The position numbers and the translations under genes were made by a program. Below, in pieces: positions 51,262 to 62,400 of a stretch of DNA of 64,000 nucleotides; the first letter of the stretch is position 1, and each line of letters begins with the position of its first letter. The notes below the pieces were generated by a model that was not told where the DNA came from, did not search any database, and was given only the letters and a program-made list of their open reading frames with translations. The DNA is from Clostridiales bacterium (lineage in GTDB: Bacteria; Bacillota; Clostridia; Oscillospirales; Acutalibacteraceae), in contig JAHZDE010000008.1 of NCBI GenBank assembly GCA_019422525.1, positions 62,001 to 126,000 on the forward strand, written 5' to 3'.

Positions 51262-51530
51262 AAAAATTTGATTATAACTCTCCGAAGTGGAAAGCAAAGT
51301 CCGCCAAAATCAAACGCCGGGATGAATACAAGTGTGTATGGTGTGCAAGGTATGGAAAGAGCCGACCGGCTGTTGTGGTGCATCACATCAAACATGCCGA
51401 TGAATACCCGGAGCTGGCATATATGGATGAGAATCTGGTGAGTTTGTGCCAGGCGTGCCACAATAAGGCACACCCGGAAGAAGCCAGAAAGTCAAATAGA
51501 ATCCGGTACCCCCCCACCCCCGGAATATAA
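51258..51530 (+). CDS. HNH endonuclease
   Basis: 90 residues. CVWC, VVVHHIKHA, NLVSLCQACHNKAH make the HNH motif with zinc cysteines. It sits beside the terminase, as in HK97-like phages, where it assists cos cleavage. GTG start. Confidence 0.88.
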   Translation: MKKFDYNSPKWKAKSAKIKRRDEYKCVWCARYGKSRPAVVVHHIKHADEYPELAYMDENLVSLCQACHNKAHPEEARKSNRIRYPPTPGI

Positions 51531-51606
51531 AATCATTTTTTGGCTTTACTGGTGGGGGTAACTTTTTCCAACTCTGAGCCAAATTTTGATGAAAGGGGTG
51601 CAGCTC

Positions 51607-51972
51607 ATGACCAAAAACAAGTGGAAATCGTTGATTCTTGCACAGATGACTGCACTCCATGTGCAGAACGATGCATATATTTCCGTGGTTGAAGCACTGG
51701 CCGGAATCCTGGAACAGCGGGACAAAACCTTCCGGGAGTTTAAGAATTCCGGCGGCCGATCGGTGATTGAATACACCAACAAAGGCGGCTCCACCAATAT
51801 GACCAAAAACCCGCTGCTGGTATTGTGGGACGATCTCAACAAAAGCGCCTTGGCGTACTGGCGCGAATTGGGCATGACCCCTTCCAGCTTTAAAAAAATG
51901 ACTGGGGGTACCCTTGTAGAGGAAAAAGAGAGCGGGTTAGTTGCTGCTTTGAAGAGCATTGAAAGCAGTTAA
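51607..51972 (+). CDS. Terminase small subunit
   Basis: 121 residues, P27-like. NPLLVLWDDLNKSALAYWRELGM and a C-terminal tail. It recognises the packaging site. ATG 51607 follows AAAGGGG. Confidence 0.8.
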   Translation: MTKNKWKSLILAQMTALHVQNDAYISVVEALAGILEQRDKTFREFKNSGGRSVIEYTNKGGSTNMTKNPLLVLWDDLNKSALAYWRELGMTPSSFKKMTGGTLVEEKESGLVAALKSIESS

Positions 51973-53698
51973 GGGAAAAAACTGGCCGGTTGTATTGAAG
52001 TACGCCGAGGACATCCGGGATGGCCGGGAAGCGGCCTGCCCAGAATTAAAACAGGCGGTTGAGCGATTTTTCCGGGATCTGGAAAAGCCGGAGTATGAAC
52101 TGGACACAAAAGGCCCGGAATTTTGTATCCAGATTATCGAAAAAACCATGTGCCACCAACAGGGAGAAAAGCTGGACGGTACACCGCTGCGTGGTACGCC
52201 ATTTCTGTTGGAACCGTTTCACAAGTTTATCGTGTATAACCTGCTGGGATTTAAGCTCAAAGGAACAGATATCGTGCGGTTTCACGAAGCTCTGATCTTT
52301 ATCCCCCGAAAAAACATCAAAACCAGCTTTGCCGCTGGGCTTGCCTGGGCGCTGGCACTTTGGTACCGGCGCAGCGGATCAAAGGTATATATCACGTCGG
52401 CCGCGCTTATGCAGTCACTGGAAAGCTTTAATTTTCTGAGCTACAACATTCGCCGCATGGGAGAAGATGTGAAATCAGGCGGCAGCGTCAAAATCATCGA
52501 CAACAACAACGAGCACTCCATGGAGGCTTCCCTCCCGGATGGCTCGTTTTTTATTCGCGCTCTGGCTGCCAACCCGGATTCTCAGGACTCTCTGAACTGC
52601 AACATTGCCATTGCGGATGAAATTCATGCCTTTAAAAAGCCCAAGCAGTACAACCTTTTCAAGGAGGCCATGAAAGCCTATACCAACAAACTGATGATCG
52701 GTATCTCCACGGCCGGAGACAATGAGCAGGCATTCCTGGGGCAGCGTCTGAAATACTGCCGGAAGGTTCTGGACGGTACTGTAAAGGATGAGCAGTACTT
52801 TATTTTTATGTGCTGTGCGCCGGAAGGTGTCAAGGATGGCAGTGTGGATTTTACCGACCCAGTGGTTCATAAAATGGCAAACCCTGCTTACGGGGTGAGT
52901 ATCCGACCTGAGGACATTTTGAACGATGCCCTGCAAGCTCAAAACGACCCGCAGCAGCGGAAGGACTTTTTTGCGAAATCCCTGAACGTCTATTCCAATG
53001 CACTGACCGCCTATTTTGATATTGAGGAATTCCGCAGGAGCGACGAGAAATACAGCTGGACTTTGCAGGAGCTGGCAAAGCTGCCCATTGACTGGTATGG
53101 CGGCGCCGACCTGTCCAAACTGCACGATTTGACAGCAGCGGCACTTTTTGGCCATTACAAGGGCGTGGATATCATCATCACCCATGCTTTTTTCCCTGTA
53201 GTAGCCGCACACATCAAAGCGGAACAGGATCAGATTCCACTTTTTGGCTGGGCAGACGATGGCTGGCTGACCATGTGCAATAGCCCTACTGTCAACCATG
53301 CAGACATCATCAACTGGTTTGTCGCCATGCGGAAAATGGGATTCAAAATCCGCCAGGTGGGACACGACCGGAAATTTTGCCGGGAGTATTTTCTGGGCAT
53401 GAAGGCGGCGGGATTCAAGATCATGGATCAGCCCCAGTATTTTTACAAAAAGTCCGAAGGATTCCGGCACATAGAGAACGCCGCCAAAAACGGAACCCTC
53501 TATTATCTGCACAGCGAGGCTTTTGAGTACTGTGTGGAAAACGTTCGGGCCATTGAAAAGACCGACGACATGATCCAGTACGATAAAGTACAGCCGGAAC
53601 ACCGAATCGACCTGTTTGATGCCGGGGTATTTGCCTGCATTCGGTATCTGGAAAACATGGAGAAACAGAAAAAAGGAAAGGAATGGTGGGGAGATTGA
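51959..53698 (+). CDS. Terminase large subunit
   Basis: 579 residues. A deviant Walker A (PRKNIKTSFAAGLAW), Walker B CNIAIADEIHAF and nuclease aspartates in GGADLSKLHDLTA. It pumps and cuts DNA. It overlaps the small subunit by 14 bases. Confidence 0.93.
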   Translation: MKAVKGKNWPVVLKYAEDIRDGREAACPELKQAVERFFRDLEKPEYELDTKGPEFCIQIIEKTMCHQQGEKLDGTPLRGTPFLLEPFHKFIVYNLLGFKLKGTDIVRFHEALIFIPRKNIKTSFAAGLAWALALWYRRSGSKVYITSAALMQSLESFNFLSYNIRRMGEDVKSGGSVKIIDNNNEHSMEASLPDGSFFIRALAANPDSQDSLNCNIAIADEIHAFKKPKQYNLFKEAMKAYTNKLMIGISTAGDNEQAFLGQRLKYCRKVLDGTVKDEQYFIFMCCAPEGVKDGSVDFTDPVVHKMANPAYGVSIRPEDILNDALQAQNDPQQRKDFFAKSLNVYSNALTAYFDIEEFRRSDEKYSWTLQELAKLPIDWYGGADLSKLHDLTAAALFGHYKGVDIIITHAFFPVVAAHIKAEQDQIPLFGWADDGWLTMCNSPTVNHADIINWFVAMRKMGFKIRQVGHDRKFCREYFLGMKAAGFKIMDQPQYFYKKSEGFRHIENAAKNGTLYYLHSEAFEYCVENVRAIEKTDDMIQYDKVQPEHRIDLFDAGVFACIRYLENMEKQKKGKEWWGD

Positions 53699-54888
53699 GT
53701 AAACGAAAAAACCGAACCAAACCGAAAGCCCGGGCAGAGCCTGCACAGAAGCGAAGTGTTGCTTTCGTGATGCCCGGTGACTGGGATACACTGGAATGTA
53801 TGGGCTACACCTCATTGGCCCATAATCCCGAAATTGTGGCGGCAGTGGATACCATTGCCCGGCTGATTGGGAGTATGACCATCCACCTGATGGAAAATAC
53901 CGAGGACGGAGATGTCCGTATTCGGGATGAATTATCCCGGAAAGTGGATATCAATCCCAACAGCAATATGACCCGCTCCAATTTTATCCACTGGATCGTG
54001 AAATCCCTGTTTCTGGACGGAAACGGAAATGTGATTGTCTGGCCGGATACCCGCCGGGGAATCCTACGGGATTTAAATCCGATGCCGCCGTCTGTGGTGT
54101 CTTTCCTGCCGGACGGATGGGGATACAAAGTAGTTTTGAATGGGAAAGAGTATTCCCCTGACAAGCTGCTGCATTTTGTCATAAATCCCAGTAGCAATAC
54201 CCCATGGAAAGGTGAGGGATACCGGGTGGTATTGGCCGACGTGGCCAACAACCTGAAACAGGCAGCCAGAACTGAAAAAGGATTTATGGAATCCAAGTGG
54301 AAGCCCTCCATCATCGTAAAGGTTGACGCTTTGGTGGAGGAATTTTCCAGCCCGGAAGGGCGCAAAAAACTGCTGGATTCTTACGCCAGCTCTGCAGAGG
54401 TGGGAGAACCCTGGCTGATTCCCTCCGAACAGTTTTCCGTGGAACAGGTAAAACCCCTGACCCTTTCCGATCTGGCTTTGTCGGATATGGTGACACTGGA
54501 TAAAAAGACGGTTGCCTCTATTATCGGGGTGCCGTCTTTTGTTTTGGGCGTGGGCACCTTCAACCGGGACGAGTGGAACAACTTCATCAATTCTCAAATC
54601 ATGCCCATTGCCCGGATGATCGAACAGGAACTCACCAAAAAACTGCTTTACAGCCCGAACCGATTTTTCCGGTTTAACTCCTGGAGCCTGTTTTCCTATT
54701 CCATCACCGAGCTGGTTTCCGCCGGTGCGGAAATGGTGGATCGGATGGCGCTGCGGCGCAACGAGTGGCGCAGTTGGGTAAACATGCCACCTGATCCGGA
54801 AATGAACGAGCTGCTAGCACTTGAAAACTATGTGCCGGCTGAAAAACTGGGAGACCAAAAGAAATTGATTCAGGATGGAGGTGAATGA
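53683..54888 (+). CDS. Portal protein (HK97 family)
   Basis: 401 residues with FIHWIVKSLFLDGNGNVIVW, FVLGVGTFNRDEWNNFINSQI and a C-terminal DPEMNELLALENYVP. It forms the capsid vertex channel. It overlaps the terminase gene by 16 bases. Confidence 0.92.
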   Translation: MVGRLSKRKNRTKPKARAEPAQKRSVAFVMPGDWDTLECMGYTSLAHNPEIVAAVDTIARLIGSMTIHLMENTEDGDVRIRDELSRKVDINPNSNMTRSNFIHWIVKSLFLDGNGNVIVWPDTRRGILRDLNPMPPSVVSFLPDGWGYKVVLNGKEYSPDKLLHFVINPSSNTPWKGEGYRVVLADVANNLKQAARTEKGFMESKWKPSIIVKVDALVEEFSSPEGRKKLLDSYASSAEVGEPWLIPSEQFSVEQVKPLTLSDLALSDMVTLDKKTVASIIGVPSFVLGVGTFNRDEWNNFINSQIMPIARMIEQELTKKLLYSPNRFFRFNSWSLFSYSITELVSAGAEMVDRMALRRNEWRSWVNMPPDPEMNELLALENYVPAEKLGDQKKLIQDGGE

Positions 54889-54891
54889 GAT

Positions 54892-55497
54892 TTGGAACAT
54901 AGAACTATGCAGATGAGCGGGATGAAGATTCGGGAAGAAAACGGGAAGCGCCGTCTGGAAGGGTATTTTTCGGTATTCGACCAGCCCTATGAGGTGTGGC
55001 CGGGGTGGGTGGAAACCATCGCACCCGGTGCGTTTTCCCGTGCGCTGGCTTCCGGCCAGGATGTGAAAGTCCTGTGGAACCACAATCCCGACATTGTACT
55101 GGGCAGCACCGGCAACAAAACCGCTGACCTGCGGGAGGACCAGCGCGGCCTATTCGGCGGCGTGGAAATCAACGAACAGGACCAGGACGCCAAAAATGCC
55201 TATGCCCGGGTAGATCGTGGAGATGTGAACGGGTGCAGCTTTGGCTTTGAGATTTCCCGTATGGAGGAGAGCTGGGACGAAGACGGCACCTACCGCACCC
55301 GCATTCTGGAAGTCAGCCCGCTGTATGAGGTAAGCCCCTGCACTTTCCCGGCTTACACCCAGACCAGCATTACTTCCCGGGCGCAGGAACAGCTGGAAGC
55401 AGCCAGAGAAAAGCTGGAAAACGCACGGAAGGAAAGAAGAAACCAGTGGCGGGAATCCATGAAAGCCCGCCTGAAAGGAGAAAAGAATGGCACTTAA
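54892..55497 (+). CDS. Prohead protease
   Basis: 201 residues, HK97 protease family: VETIAPGAFSRAL, LWNHNPDIVLGSTGN (catalytic His) and DVNGCSFGFEI (catalytic Ser). The TTG at 54892 has GGAGGTG at good spacing; ATG 54907 is an alternative. Confidence 0.88.
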   Translation: MEHRTMQMSGMKIREENGKRRLEGYFSVFDQPYEVWPGWVETIAPGAFSRALASGQDVKVLWNHNPDIVLGSTGNKTADLREDQRGLFGGVEINEQDQDAKNAYARVDRGDVNGCSFGFEISRMEESWDEDGTYRTRILEVSPLYEVSPCTFPAYTQTSITSRAQEQLEAAREKLENARKERRNQWRESMKARLKGEKNGT

Positions 55498-56854
55498 AGT
55501 CATTATGCTGCGCCACAGCATTGAAAAGAAAAAGGCAGAACTGGAACAGCTCCGAACCCGGGATGCAGAATTTATCACCCGGGAAGCGGAGTTGGAAGCC
55601 GCCATCAATGAGGCCGAAACCGAAGAACAGGAACAGGCCGTCGCTGAAATGGTGGAGCAGTTCGACACGGAAAAACAGGCACACGAAGCCAGCAAAACAG
55701 CTCTGGCCGGAGAAATCGAAGGGCTGGAAGCTGATCTCTCTGAAATCGAAAAGAATTCGCCCAAACCGGGCACACCCCCTGCACAGCAGGAAGAAAGGAA
55801 TGGTGAAATCTATATGGATACCCGCAAGAAATTTTTCGGCATGGAAATGCAGCAGCGTGATGCGTTCCTTGCCCGGCCGGATGTAAAGGACTTCCTTTCC
55901 CGCCTCCGCTCCTTCAAGGGTACAAAAAGAGCCGTTACCGGCGCAGATCTGACGATTCCCATGGTTGTGCTAGATTTGATTCGGCAGAACATTATGGAAT
56001 ATTCCAAACTGTACAAGCATGTCCGTGTGCGTACAGTATCCGGTAAAGCCCGCCAGACGGTTATGGGGCTGATCCCCGAGGGCGTGTGGACGGAAATGTG
56101 CGCCACACTCGACGAGCTGGATCTTTCCTTCTCCGGTGTGGAAGTGGACGGATACAAGGTAGGCGGCTATATTGCAATCTGCAACGCCACTCTGGAAGAT
56201 TCTGATGTAAATCTGGCATCGGAAATCATCACCGCACTGGGACAGGCCATTGGACTGGCTCTGGATAAGGCCATCCTGTATGGCAAGGGCGCCAGCTCCA
56301 AGATGCCCATGGGCATTGTAACCCGGCTGGTACAGGACGCCGATCCCAGCGACCCCAAAACCACCATCCCGTGGAAAGACCTGCACACCACCAATGTGGT
56401 GGCTCTTACCGGAAAAACAGACGCTGCCCTGTTCAAGGGCATTATCGAGGCGTCTGGCGCAGCCAACAGTGAATACAGCCGCGGCAGCAAGTTCTGGGCG
56501 GTCAATGAGAAGACCCGCACCAAGCTGCTGGCGAATTCTGTATCCATCAATGCAGCCGGCGCGATCGTGGCCGGTGTCAACGGCGAAATGCCCGTTATCG
56601 GCGGCGCTCTGGAAGTGCTAAACTTTATTCCCGATGATGTTATCGTCGGCGGTTACGGTGACCTGTATCTGCTCGCGGAACGTGCAGGCGCTTCCATCGA
56701 GCAGAGCGAGCACGCAAAATTCATCGAAGACCAGACTGTCTTTAAGGGAACCGCCCGTTATGATGGCCTGCCGGTTATCGCCGAGGGTTTTGTGGCTATC
56801 GGCATCAACGGCAATACCCCTGACGCCACCAGCGTGACCTTTGCCGGAGCGTGA
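55487..56854 (+). CDS. Major capsid protein (HK97 fold)
   Basis: 455 residues. The first ~100 residues are a coiled-coil scaffold (delta) domain, then the capsid core with AVTGADLTIPMVVLDLI and TALGQAIGLALDKAILYGKG. The protease encoded upstream should remove the delta domain. It overlaps the protease gene by 11 bases. Confidence 0.93.
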   Translation: MALKVIMLRHSIEKKKAELEQLRTRDAEFITREAELEAAINEAETEEQEQAVAEMVEQFDTEKQAHEASKTALAGEIEGLEADLSEIEKNSPKPGTPPAQQEERNGEIYMDTRKKFFGMEMQQRDAFLARPDVKDFLSRLRSFKGTKRAVTGADLTIPMVVLDLIRQNIMEYSKLYKHVRVRTVSGKARQTVMGLIPEGVWTEMCATLDELDLSFSGVEVDGYKVGGYIAICNATLEDSDVNLASEIITALGQAIGLALDKAILYGKGASSKMPMGIVTRLVQDADPSDPKTTIPWKDLHTTNVVALTGKTDAALFKGIIEASGAANSEYSRGSKFWAVNEKTRTKLLANSVSINAAGAIVAGVNGEMPVIGGALEVLNFIPDDVIVGGYGDLYLLAERAGASIEQSEHAKFIEDQTVFKGTARYDGLPVIAEGFVAIGINGNTPDATSVTFAGA

Positions 56855-56865
56855 GGTGATGCGCA

Positions 56866-57159
56866 ATGACGCAAGCTGACCTGCTGACGTTGCTGCAGGC
56901 TGATCTGAATCTGCTTTCACCAGATGCAACAAGGCTTGCCCAGCTGGAACATTTGATTCAGGTTTCCCTGCAGCTGATTTCACGGGAGGGTGTCACGCTG
57001 CAGGAACCATACAGCGCCGAGGATGGCCAGCTGGTCATTATGTACGCGTCCTATCTTTTCCGCAAGCGGGCAACCGATGAGCCTATGCCCCGTATGCTGC
57101 GCTGGGCGCTCAATAATCGGATTTTCAGTGAGAAAGCGAGGACTGCGAATGTTACTTGA
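56866..57159 (+). CDS. Head-tail connector (gp6-like)
   Basis: 97 residues with LEHLIQVSLQLISREGV and YASYLFRKRATDEPMPRML, a helical connector fold. Confidence 0.8.
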   Translation: MTQADLLTLLQADLNLLSPDATRLAQLEHLIQVSLQLISREGVTLQEPYSAEDGQLVIMYASYLFRKRATDEPMPRMLRWALNNRIFSEKARTANVT

Positions 57160-57505
57160 TGCAGGAATCGCCACAATCTGGCGAGGCAGAAATGCAGCTC
57201 CCGCCGGATCACTCCCGAAAATGGTTTTCGATACCCAATATTACCGGAGTTATTACGGTGATAAAACCGTCGGGGTCACCCGCTTTTGGACAGCGGCCTC
57301 TCATAACGATCGGGCGGATTTGTTGGTGGAGATCCAGCGGAATGCTGGGATTTCCACCGCCGACCGCTGCCAGCTGGAACCGGCCTTTGATGCAGCAGCG
57401 GCAGGGTATTACAAAATTTTGCAGGTGCAACACCTTCTGGACGAGAACGGCCAGCCGGTGACAGATCTAACGCTGGAAAGGGTGAATGCAATCGATGAGC
57501 CTTAA
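57149..57505 (+). CDS. Head-tail adaptor / closure protein
   Basis: 118 residues with FWTAASHNDRADLLVEIQRN and a C-terminal LTLERVNAID. Overlaps its neighbours on both sides. Confidence 0.75.
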   Translation: MLLDAGIATIWRGRNAAPAGSLPKMVFDTQYYRSYYGDKTVGVTRFWTAASHNDRADLLVEIQRNAGISTADRCQLEPAFDAAAAGYYKILQVQHLLDENGQPVTDLTLERVNAIDEP

Positions 57506-57812
57506 TACGATCAAAGATGCGCTGCTGGGCGTGTCGGATGCAGTCTATCATTTTTCCGCACCGCCTAATACACCGCCGCCCTACATCGAGTGGGCAGAAG
57601 ATGGCGAAAACGTCTTTATGACCGGAAACCGACATTCGGAAACTGCCGTATCGGGTACGGTTGACCTGTATACAAAGAATGATGCCGACCCATTGCGGGC
57701 TGCCATACCGGAGGCACTAAACAACACAGAATGTGCTTGGTATAAAAACAGTACCCAGTACGAAGAGGACACCCAGCTCATCCATGACGAGTGGGTTTTC
57801 GAGGTGTTGTGA
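57495..57812 (+). CDS. Tail completion-type protein
   Basis: 105 residues with PPYIEWAEDGENVFMTGNRH and TVDLYTKNDADP. The position is that of the tail terminator, before or after gp10-like genes. Confidence 0.7.
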   Translation: MSLNTIKDALLGVSDAVYHFSAPPNTPPPYIEWAEDGENVFMTGNRHSETAVSGTVDLYTKNDADPLRAAIPEALNNTECAWYKNSTQYEEDTQLIHDEWVFEVL

Positions 57813-58306
57813 TGGCCAGATTCCAGTTTAAGGGTATGAAGGAATACGCAGAGTATCTGCAGAGCATCGGCGCCAACACCAAAGAAATCTGCGGCGCGGG
57901 CGTGTATGCCATGGCGGAGGTTGTCACCGATAAGATTCGGGCCAACTTGGACGCACTGCCTACTGTAGACGAAGCGGAAGCCCTGGCTGCGTATCGGGAA
58001 CAGCGAAAAACCAGCCTGACCTCTGCTCAGAAAAAAGGGTTACAGGAAGGGCTGGGTGTTTCCCCCATGGAAAACGATAACGGATACTGGAATGTAAAGG
58101 TAGGCTTTGACGGGTATAACAAGGTGAAAACCAGAAAGTACCCCAATGGCCAGCCAAATGTGATGATTGCCCGGGCGACCGAGAGCGGCAGCAGCGTCCG
58201 GGAAAAAACGCCGTTTGTGCGTACTGCGGTGGCGGCAGCCACAAAACCGGCCATACAGGCGGGGAAAACGGCAATCGATGAAGAAATCAAAAAGAAAGAA
58301 GGTTAA
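57812..58306 (+). CDS. HK97 gp10-like tail component
   Basis: 164 residues, starts MARFQFKGMKEYAEYLQSIG and ends in a PFVRTAVAAATKPAI helix, as gp10-family proteins do. Confidence 0.85.
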   Translation: MARFQFKGMKEYAEYLQSIGANTKEICGAGVYAMAEVVTDKIRANLDALPTVDEAEALAAYREQRKTSLTSAQKKGLQEGLGVSPMENDNGYWNVKVGFDGYNKVKTRKYPNGQPNVMIARATESGSSVREKTPFVRTAVAAATKPAIQAGKTAIDEEIKKKEG

Positions 58307-58310
58307 GTTT

Positions 58311-58907
58311 ATGGTAACAACTGGTTTTTCGAAGCCCTATGTGGCGAAATATGCCAATGAAAGCAGCACGGTTACTTATTCCGAGGGTATGCCTCTGGCA
58401 AGGGGCGTGAGCTTGAGCCTTGAAGTGGAAGCGGCGGACGACAACAATTTTTACGCAGACAATGTGGTCTCGGAAACTGAAAGCGGTAAATTTGTCAGCG
58501 GCTCCGCAACCATCACGGTTGACGGCCTTTCTAATGATGCCGCAACACTGATTTTTGGCTTGCCGGAGCCCGAAGAAGTACAGGTGAGTGAATCTTCGGT
58601 ACAAATGCAGGGGTACGGGGAATCGCTTGACCCTCCCTATGTAGGGTATGGCTGCGTAAAACGTACCCAGCACAATGGAAAAGTGGAGTACTGGCCGGTA
58701 ATTCTGCCCAAAATCAAATTTGCAGTACCGTCGGAAGAAATGGCCACCCAGGAAGACAGTATTGAGTGGCAGACCCAGGAGCTTTCCGCCACCATTGAGC
58801 GGGATGATACCACGGCCAGAAACTGGAAACGGGTATCTGCCACCGGTTTTCCGTCTGAAGCAGAAGCTTATGCGGTGATAACTTCCATTCTTGGTCCGAA
58901 AGCGTAA
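58311..58907 (+). CDS. Major tail (tube) protein
   Basis: 198 residues. VTTGFSKPYVAKYANES, SATITVDGLSNDAATLIFG, SIEWQTQELSATIERDD. The family forms the tail tube. Confidence 0.88.
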   Translation: MVTTGFSKPYVAKYANESSTVTYSEGMPLARGVSLSLEVEAADDNNFYADNVVSETESGKFVSGSATITVDGLSNDAATLIFGLPEPEEVQVSESSVQMQGYGESLDPPYVGYGCVKRTQHNGKVEYWPVILPKIKFAVPSEEMATQEDSIEWQTQELSATIERDDTTARNWKRVSATGFPSEAEAYAVITSILGPKA

Positions 58908-58920
58908 AGGAGAATGTTTC

Positions 58921-59304
58921 ATGGTCTATGAGTTGATGGTTGATGGAAAGAAATACCCGCTGGAAATGACCGTGGAGGCTTATCTGGATATTTGCGAGCT
59001 TTGCCCGGAAGGGAATTTTTCCCGGCTGCGGGATATCAATGATCTTCCTCAACGGGAAAGAATCGAAATTTCTGCCAAAATGCTGGAAGCACTCAGCCGG
59101 GGCGCTGAAAACAGCCGCGCTGTCCGGAAACCGGGATATCAGCCCAACCCAATTACGGCAACTCAGGTGCTGGCGCTACCGCTGGAAGAGTTTTTCAAAA
59201 TCTATAGCGGCATGTTCGAGATTATCGGAAAAGCCTCCGGAAAACCCACAGTAGAAACCGCTCAAAAAAAAACAGAAAGAAAAAAAGCAAAGGAATCAAG
59301 CTGA
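58921..59304 (+). CDS. Tail assembly chaperone, first frame
   Basis: 127 residues, starts MVYELMVDGKKYPLEMTVEA. The C-terminus is Lys-rich, from slippery A tracts. A -1 frameshift there extends it into the second frame ending at 59477. Confidence 0.88.
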   Translation: MVYELMVDGKKYPLEMTVEAYLDICELCPEGNFSRLRDINDLPQRERIEISAKMLEALSRGAENSRAVRKPGYQPNPITATQVLALPLEEFFKIYSGMFEIIGKASGKPTVETAQKKTERKKAKESS

Positions 59305-59477
59305 ATCGGGCTTGGTTCCTTTTTTACGGCCGGCTTTTAAATATGGATGAGCGGGAAATCATGACAACCCCTTATATGGAGATGTGCGATATGATTTCCT
59401 GCTATGCCATCTATAACGGCGCAGAGCCAAAAGCTTCAAAAATCGGCACAGATGATGCACTGGCGAATGTGAGGTGA
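59265..59477 (+). CDS. Tail assembly chaperone extension, made by -1 frameshift
   Basis: Continues from the slippery site (A AAA AAA at 59265-59271 or 59280-59286) in the -1 frame with LNRAWFLFYGRLLNMDE, DMISCYAIYNGAEP and ends before the tape measure. It has no own ribosome site near its beginning. This corresponds to the G-T fusion of lambda-like siphophages. Confidence 0.8.
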   Translation, partial: KKNRKKKSKGIKLNRAWFLFYGRLLNMDEREIMTTPYMEMCDMISCYAIYNGAEPKASKIGTDDALANVR

Positions 59478-59481
59478 CAGC

Positions 59482-62400
59482 ATGGCAGTGAATATCGGCC
59501 CAAAAATCGGAATTGACGGGGAAGCGCAGTTTCGGAAGGAATTGAGCAATATTATCCAGCAGGCGAAAACACTGGAAAGTGAAATGAAGGCTGTTACTTC
59601 CCAGTTTGATGCCAATGATAACAGTCAGGAAAAGCTTTCCGCTCAGTCGGAAATTCTGACAAAACAGCTGGAATTGCAGCAAAAGCGGGTTGAAATGCTG
59701 GAAAAGGGTGTAAAAGCGGCAACTGACCAGTTTGGTGACGCGGATTCCCGTACCCAGAAGTGGAAACAGGCACTTTATGAAGCCCAGACCCAGATGAACA
59801 ACGCCAAAAAGTCAGCGGATAATCTGGAAGATGGTGTGGACGATGCCGGACAAGCCATGCAGGATGCCAAAGACGATGCCTTTTCTTTTGGCGATGCTTT
59901 GAAAGCCAACCTGACCGCTGGTGCAATTATCGAAGGTGTGAAGAGCATTGCCGGAGCAATCGACGGAATCGCCGAGGAAACAGCTGAGTACCGAAAAATC
60001 ATGGCCAGCTTGGAAACTTCCAGCCAGGACGCAGGGTATACCGCAGAAGAAACAGCCCAATCATACGAAAAGTTGTTCGGCGTGTTGGGTGACGATCAAT
60101 CCTCTGCTACCACGGTGGCAAATTTGCAGGCTGTTGGGCTTGAACAGGAAAAGTTGACTCAGATTACCGACGGCGCTATCGGCGCTTGGGCAAAGTATGG
60201 AGACAGTATCCCTATTGACGGATTGGCAGAGGGTATCAACGAGACAATTCGCTGCGGCACTGTCACTGGGACCTTTGCCGATGTGTTGAATTGGGCAGCA
60301 GAAGAAGGGGAGACGTTTGGCGTTAAGTTAAAAGACAACGTCAAATTTACCGAGCTCACGGATGAGGAGTTATCCCAGCTTACGGATACTCAAAAAGCGC
60401 AGTACGAGGCGACTAAAAAGCAGTATGAAGAAACCGAAGAATGGAATCAATCGGTCGAAGACGCGACAACTGCCGAGGATTATTTCAATTTGGCTTTGCA
60501 GGATTGCTCTGATAGTACAGAACGGGCCAACAAAGTACTGGAACTTTTTGAAAAAAAGGGCCTCACAAAAGTGGGAAAAGCCTGGCAGAAAAACAATGAA
60601 GATCTGATTGACGCCAATAAAAGCACTCTGGACTACAAAGATAACATGGCGGAGCTGGCTGAACGCCTTACGCCAGTGACAAGTTCTATACAAGATGGAA
60701 TCAATGGAATTTTTGAAAAGTCGCTGCAGCTAACGGAAAATGTAGACTTTTCCGGCGTGGGAGATGCAATCGAGGGAGGATTTTCTTATCTGATTGATAA
60801 TGTGGTTCCTGCCGTTTTTGACTTCGTTAATTTTATTATCGAGAATAAAGAAATTGTAATCGGAGCTATTACTGGCGTTGGCGCTGCTTTAGCCGGTATG
60901 AAGGCGGCAGAAATTATCACAGATATTTTTAATGCAATAAAAGCGAATCCTATCGGAATTGCGTTAAGTGCAGTGGCTCTGCTGGTAGGCGCATTAGAAG
61001 GCTACATTTCCTCTCTGGAAAATGTGGGCGAAGCGGAAAAAATCCATAATGAGCTATTGGAAGAAACCCGGGCCAAAAATGATGAAGCTCGTGAATCATA
61101 TCTGCAGGTTACCGAAGCGGCAGAAGAAAAAGCAACAAAAGACCTTGCAGAAATTCAGAATGTGCAGAATTTGTATGGGCAGCTTCAAAACCTGGTGGAT
61201 GCCAATGGAAAAGTGAAAGACGCCAACAAAGCTCGGGTTGATTTTATCCTGGGTGAGCTCAATGAAGCGCTGGGAACGGAGTATCAGTTGACCGACAACC
61301 AGATTCAGAAATACGGCGAAATGAAGCAGTCGGTAATGGATTTGATTGAAGCCAGAAAACTGGAAATTCTTATGGAACAGGCGGAAACCGGATACGAGGA
61401 AGCTCTGACCAATAAAGCAGCTGCTGATGCTGCTTATGCTGAGAATTATCGTGCTGTTCAAGAACAAAAAGAACAGTACGGAAAGGTATATGACGAATGG
61501 TTAGACTTGATGGCGGAAAAAGAAGCGGCTCGTGCTGCGGGATATGAGACTATTTGGCAACAGGAAAATATTACCAGAGCAACCGAACTGGATGCCAGAG
61601 TGAGAAAAGAAAAAGAAGCGTTAGACCAAGAACAAGCTCAGTTGGATCAATCTAAAGCAGATAAAGAAAGATATTACCAAGCCATTACCCGGTACGAAGA
61701 TGCGCAGGTTTTAGCTTCGGAAGGCAATACAAGAGAAGCGGTTGAATTACTTTCCCAGCAAAACGATGCATTTAAAACTGCAAAGTCAGTTGCCGGCAAA
61801 TCTGCAAAAGAACAGAAAGAAGAGCTGCAAGACCAATATGCGCAGGCGCTCCTGAATTTGGAGCAATATGCAAGAGAATACAAAAAAGGAACCGAAGGAT
61901 ATACAAAGGAGACACTGGATTTATATAAGGAACATGCCGAAGATGCAAAAACAGAAATGGAAAAAGTAGGCGGTGCTGTTGTAGATGGTACGACTACAGG
62001 TATCAATGGGAGAGAGTGGAAACTGCAGGATACCATTGACAGCCTTTTTGACTTGGTTCCCCAATGGGCAAAGGATGTTCTGGGAATAAAATCTCCCTCG
62101 CGGGTTTTCCGTGAAATCGGTGAGTATTCCGGCGAGGGATATGAACTGGGGTTTATAGAGCGTATTAAATCTGCCAACCGGAAAATCGAGAACGCAATCA
62201 CAAAAGGCATTGATGCAGTGAGCGGAACGGTATCTGCCGGTATTGATTTCTCTGTTGGGGATACCGCCTATTCTAATGCTATGATGCAGCTTCAAGCGCA
62301 GCAGGAATATGGTGCAGCGGTGATGGAGTTTGCTGCACAAAAATCCCCGGCAGCGTCTCAAATGTCCAATTCTCGCTCCATCAACTACAACGGCGGCATC

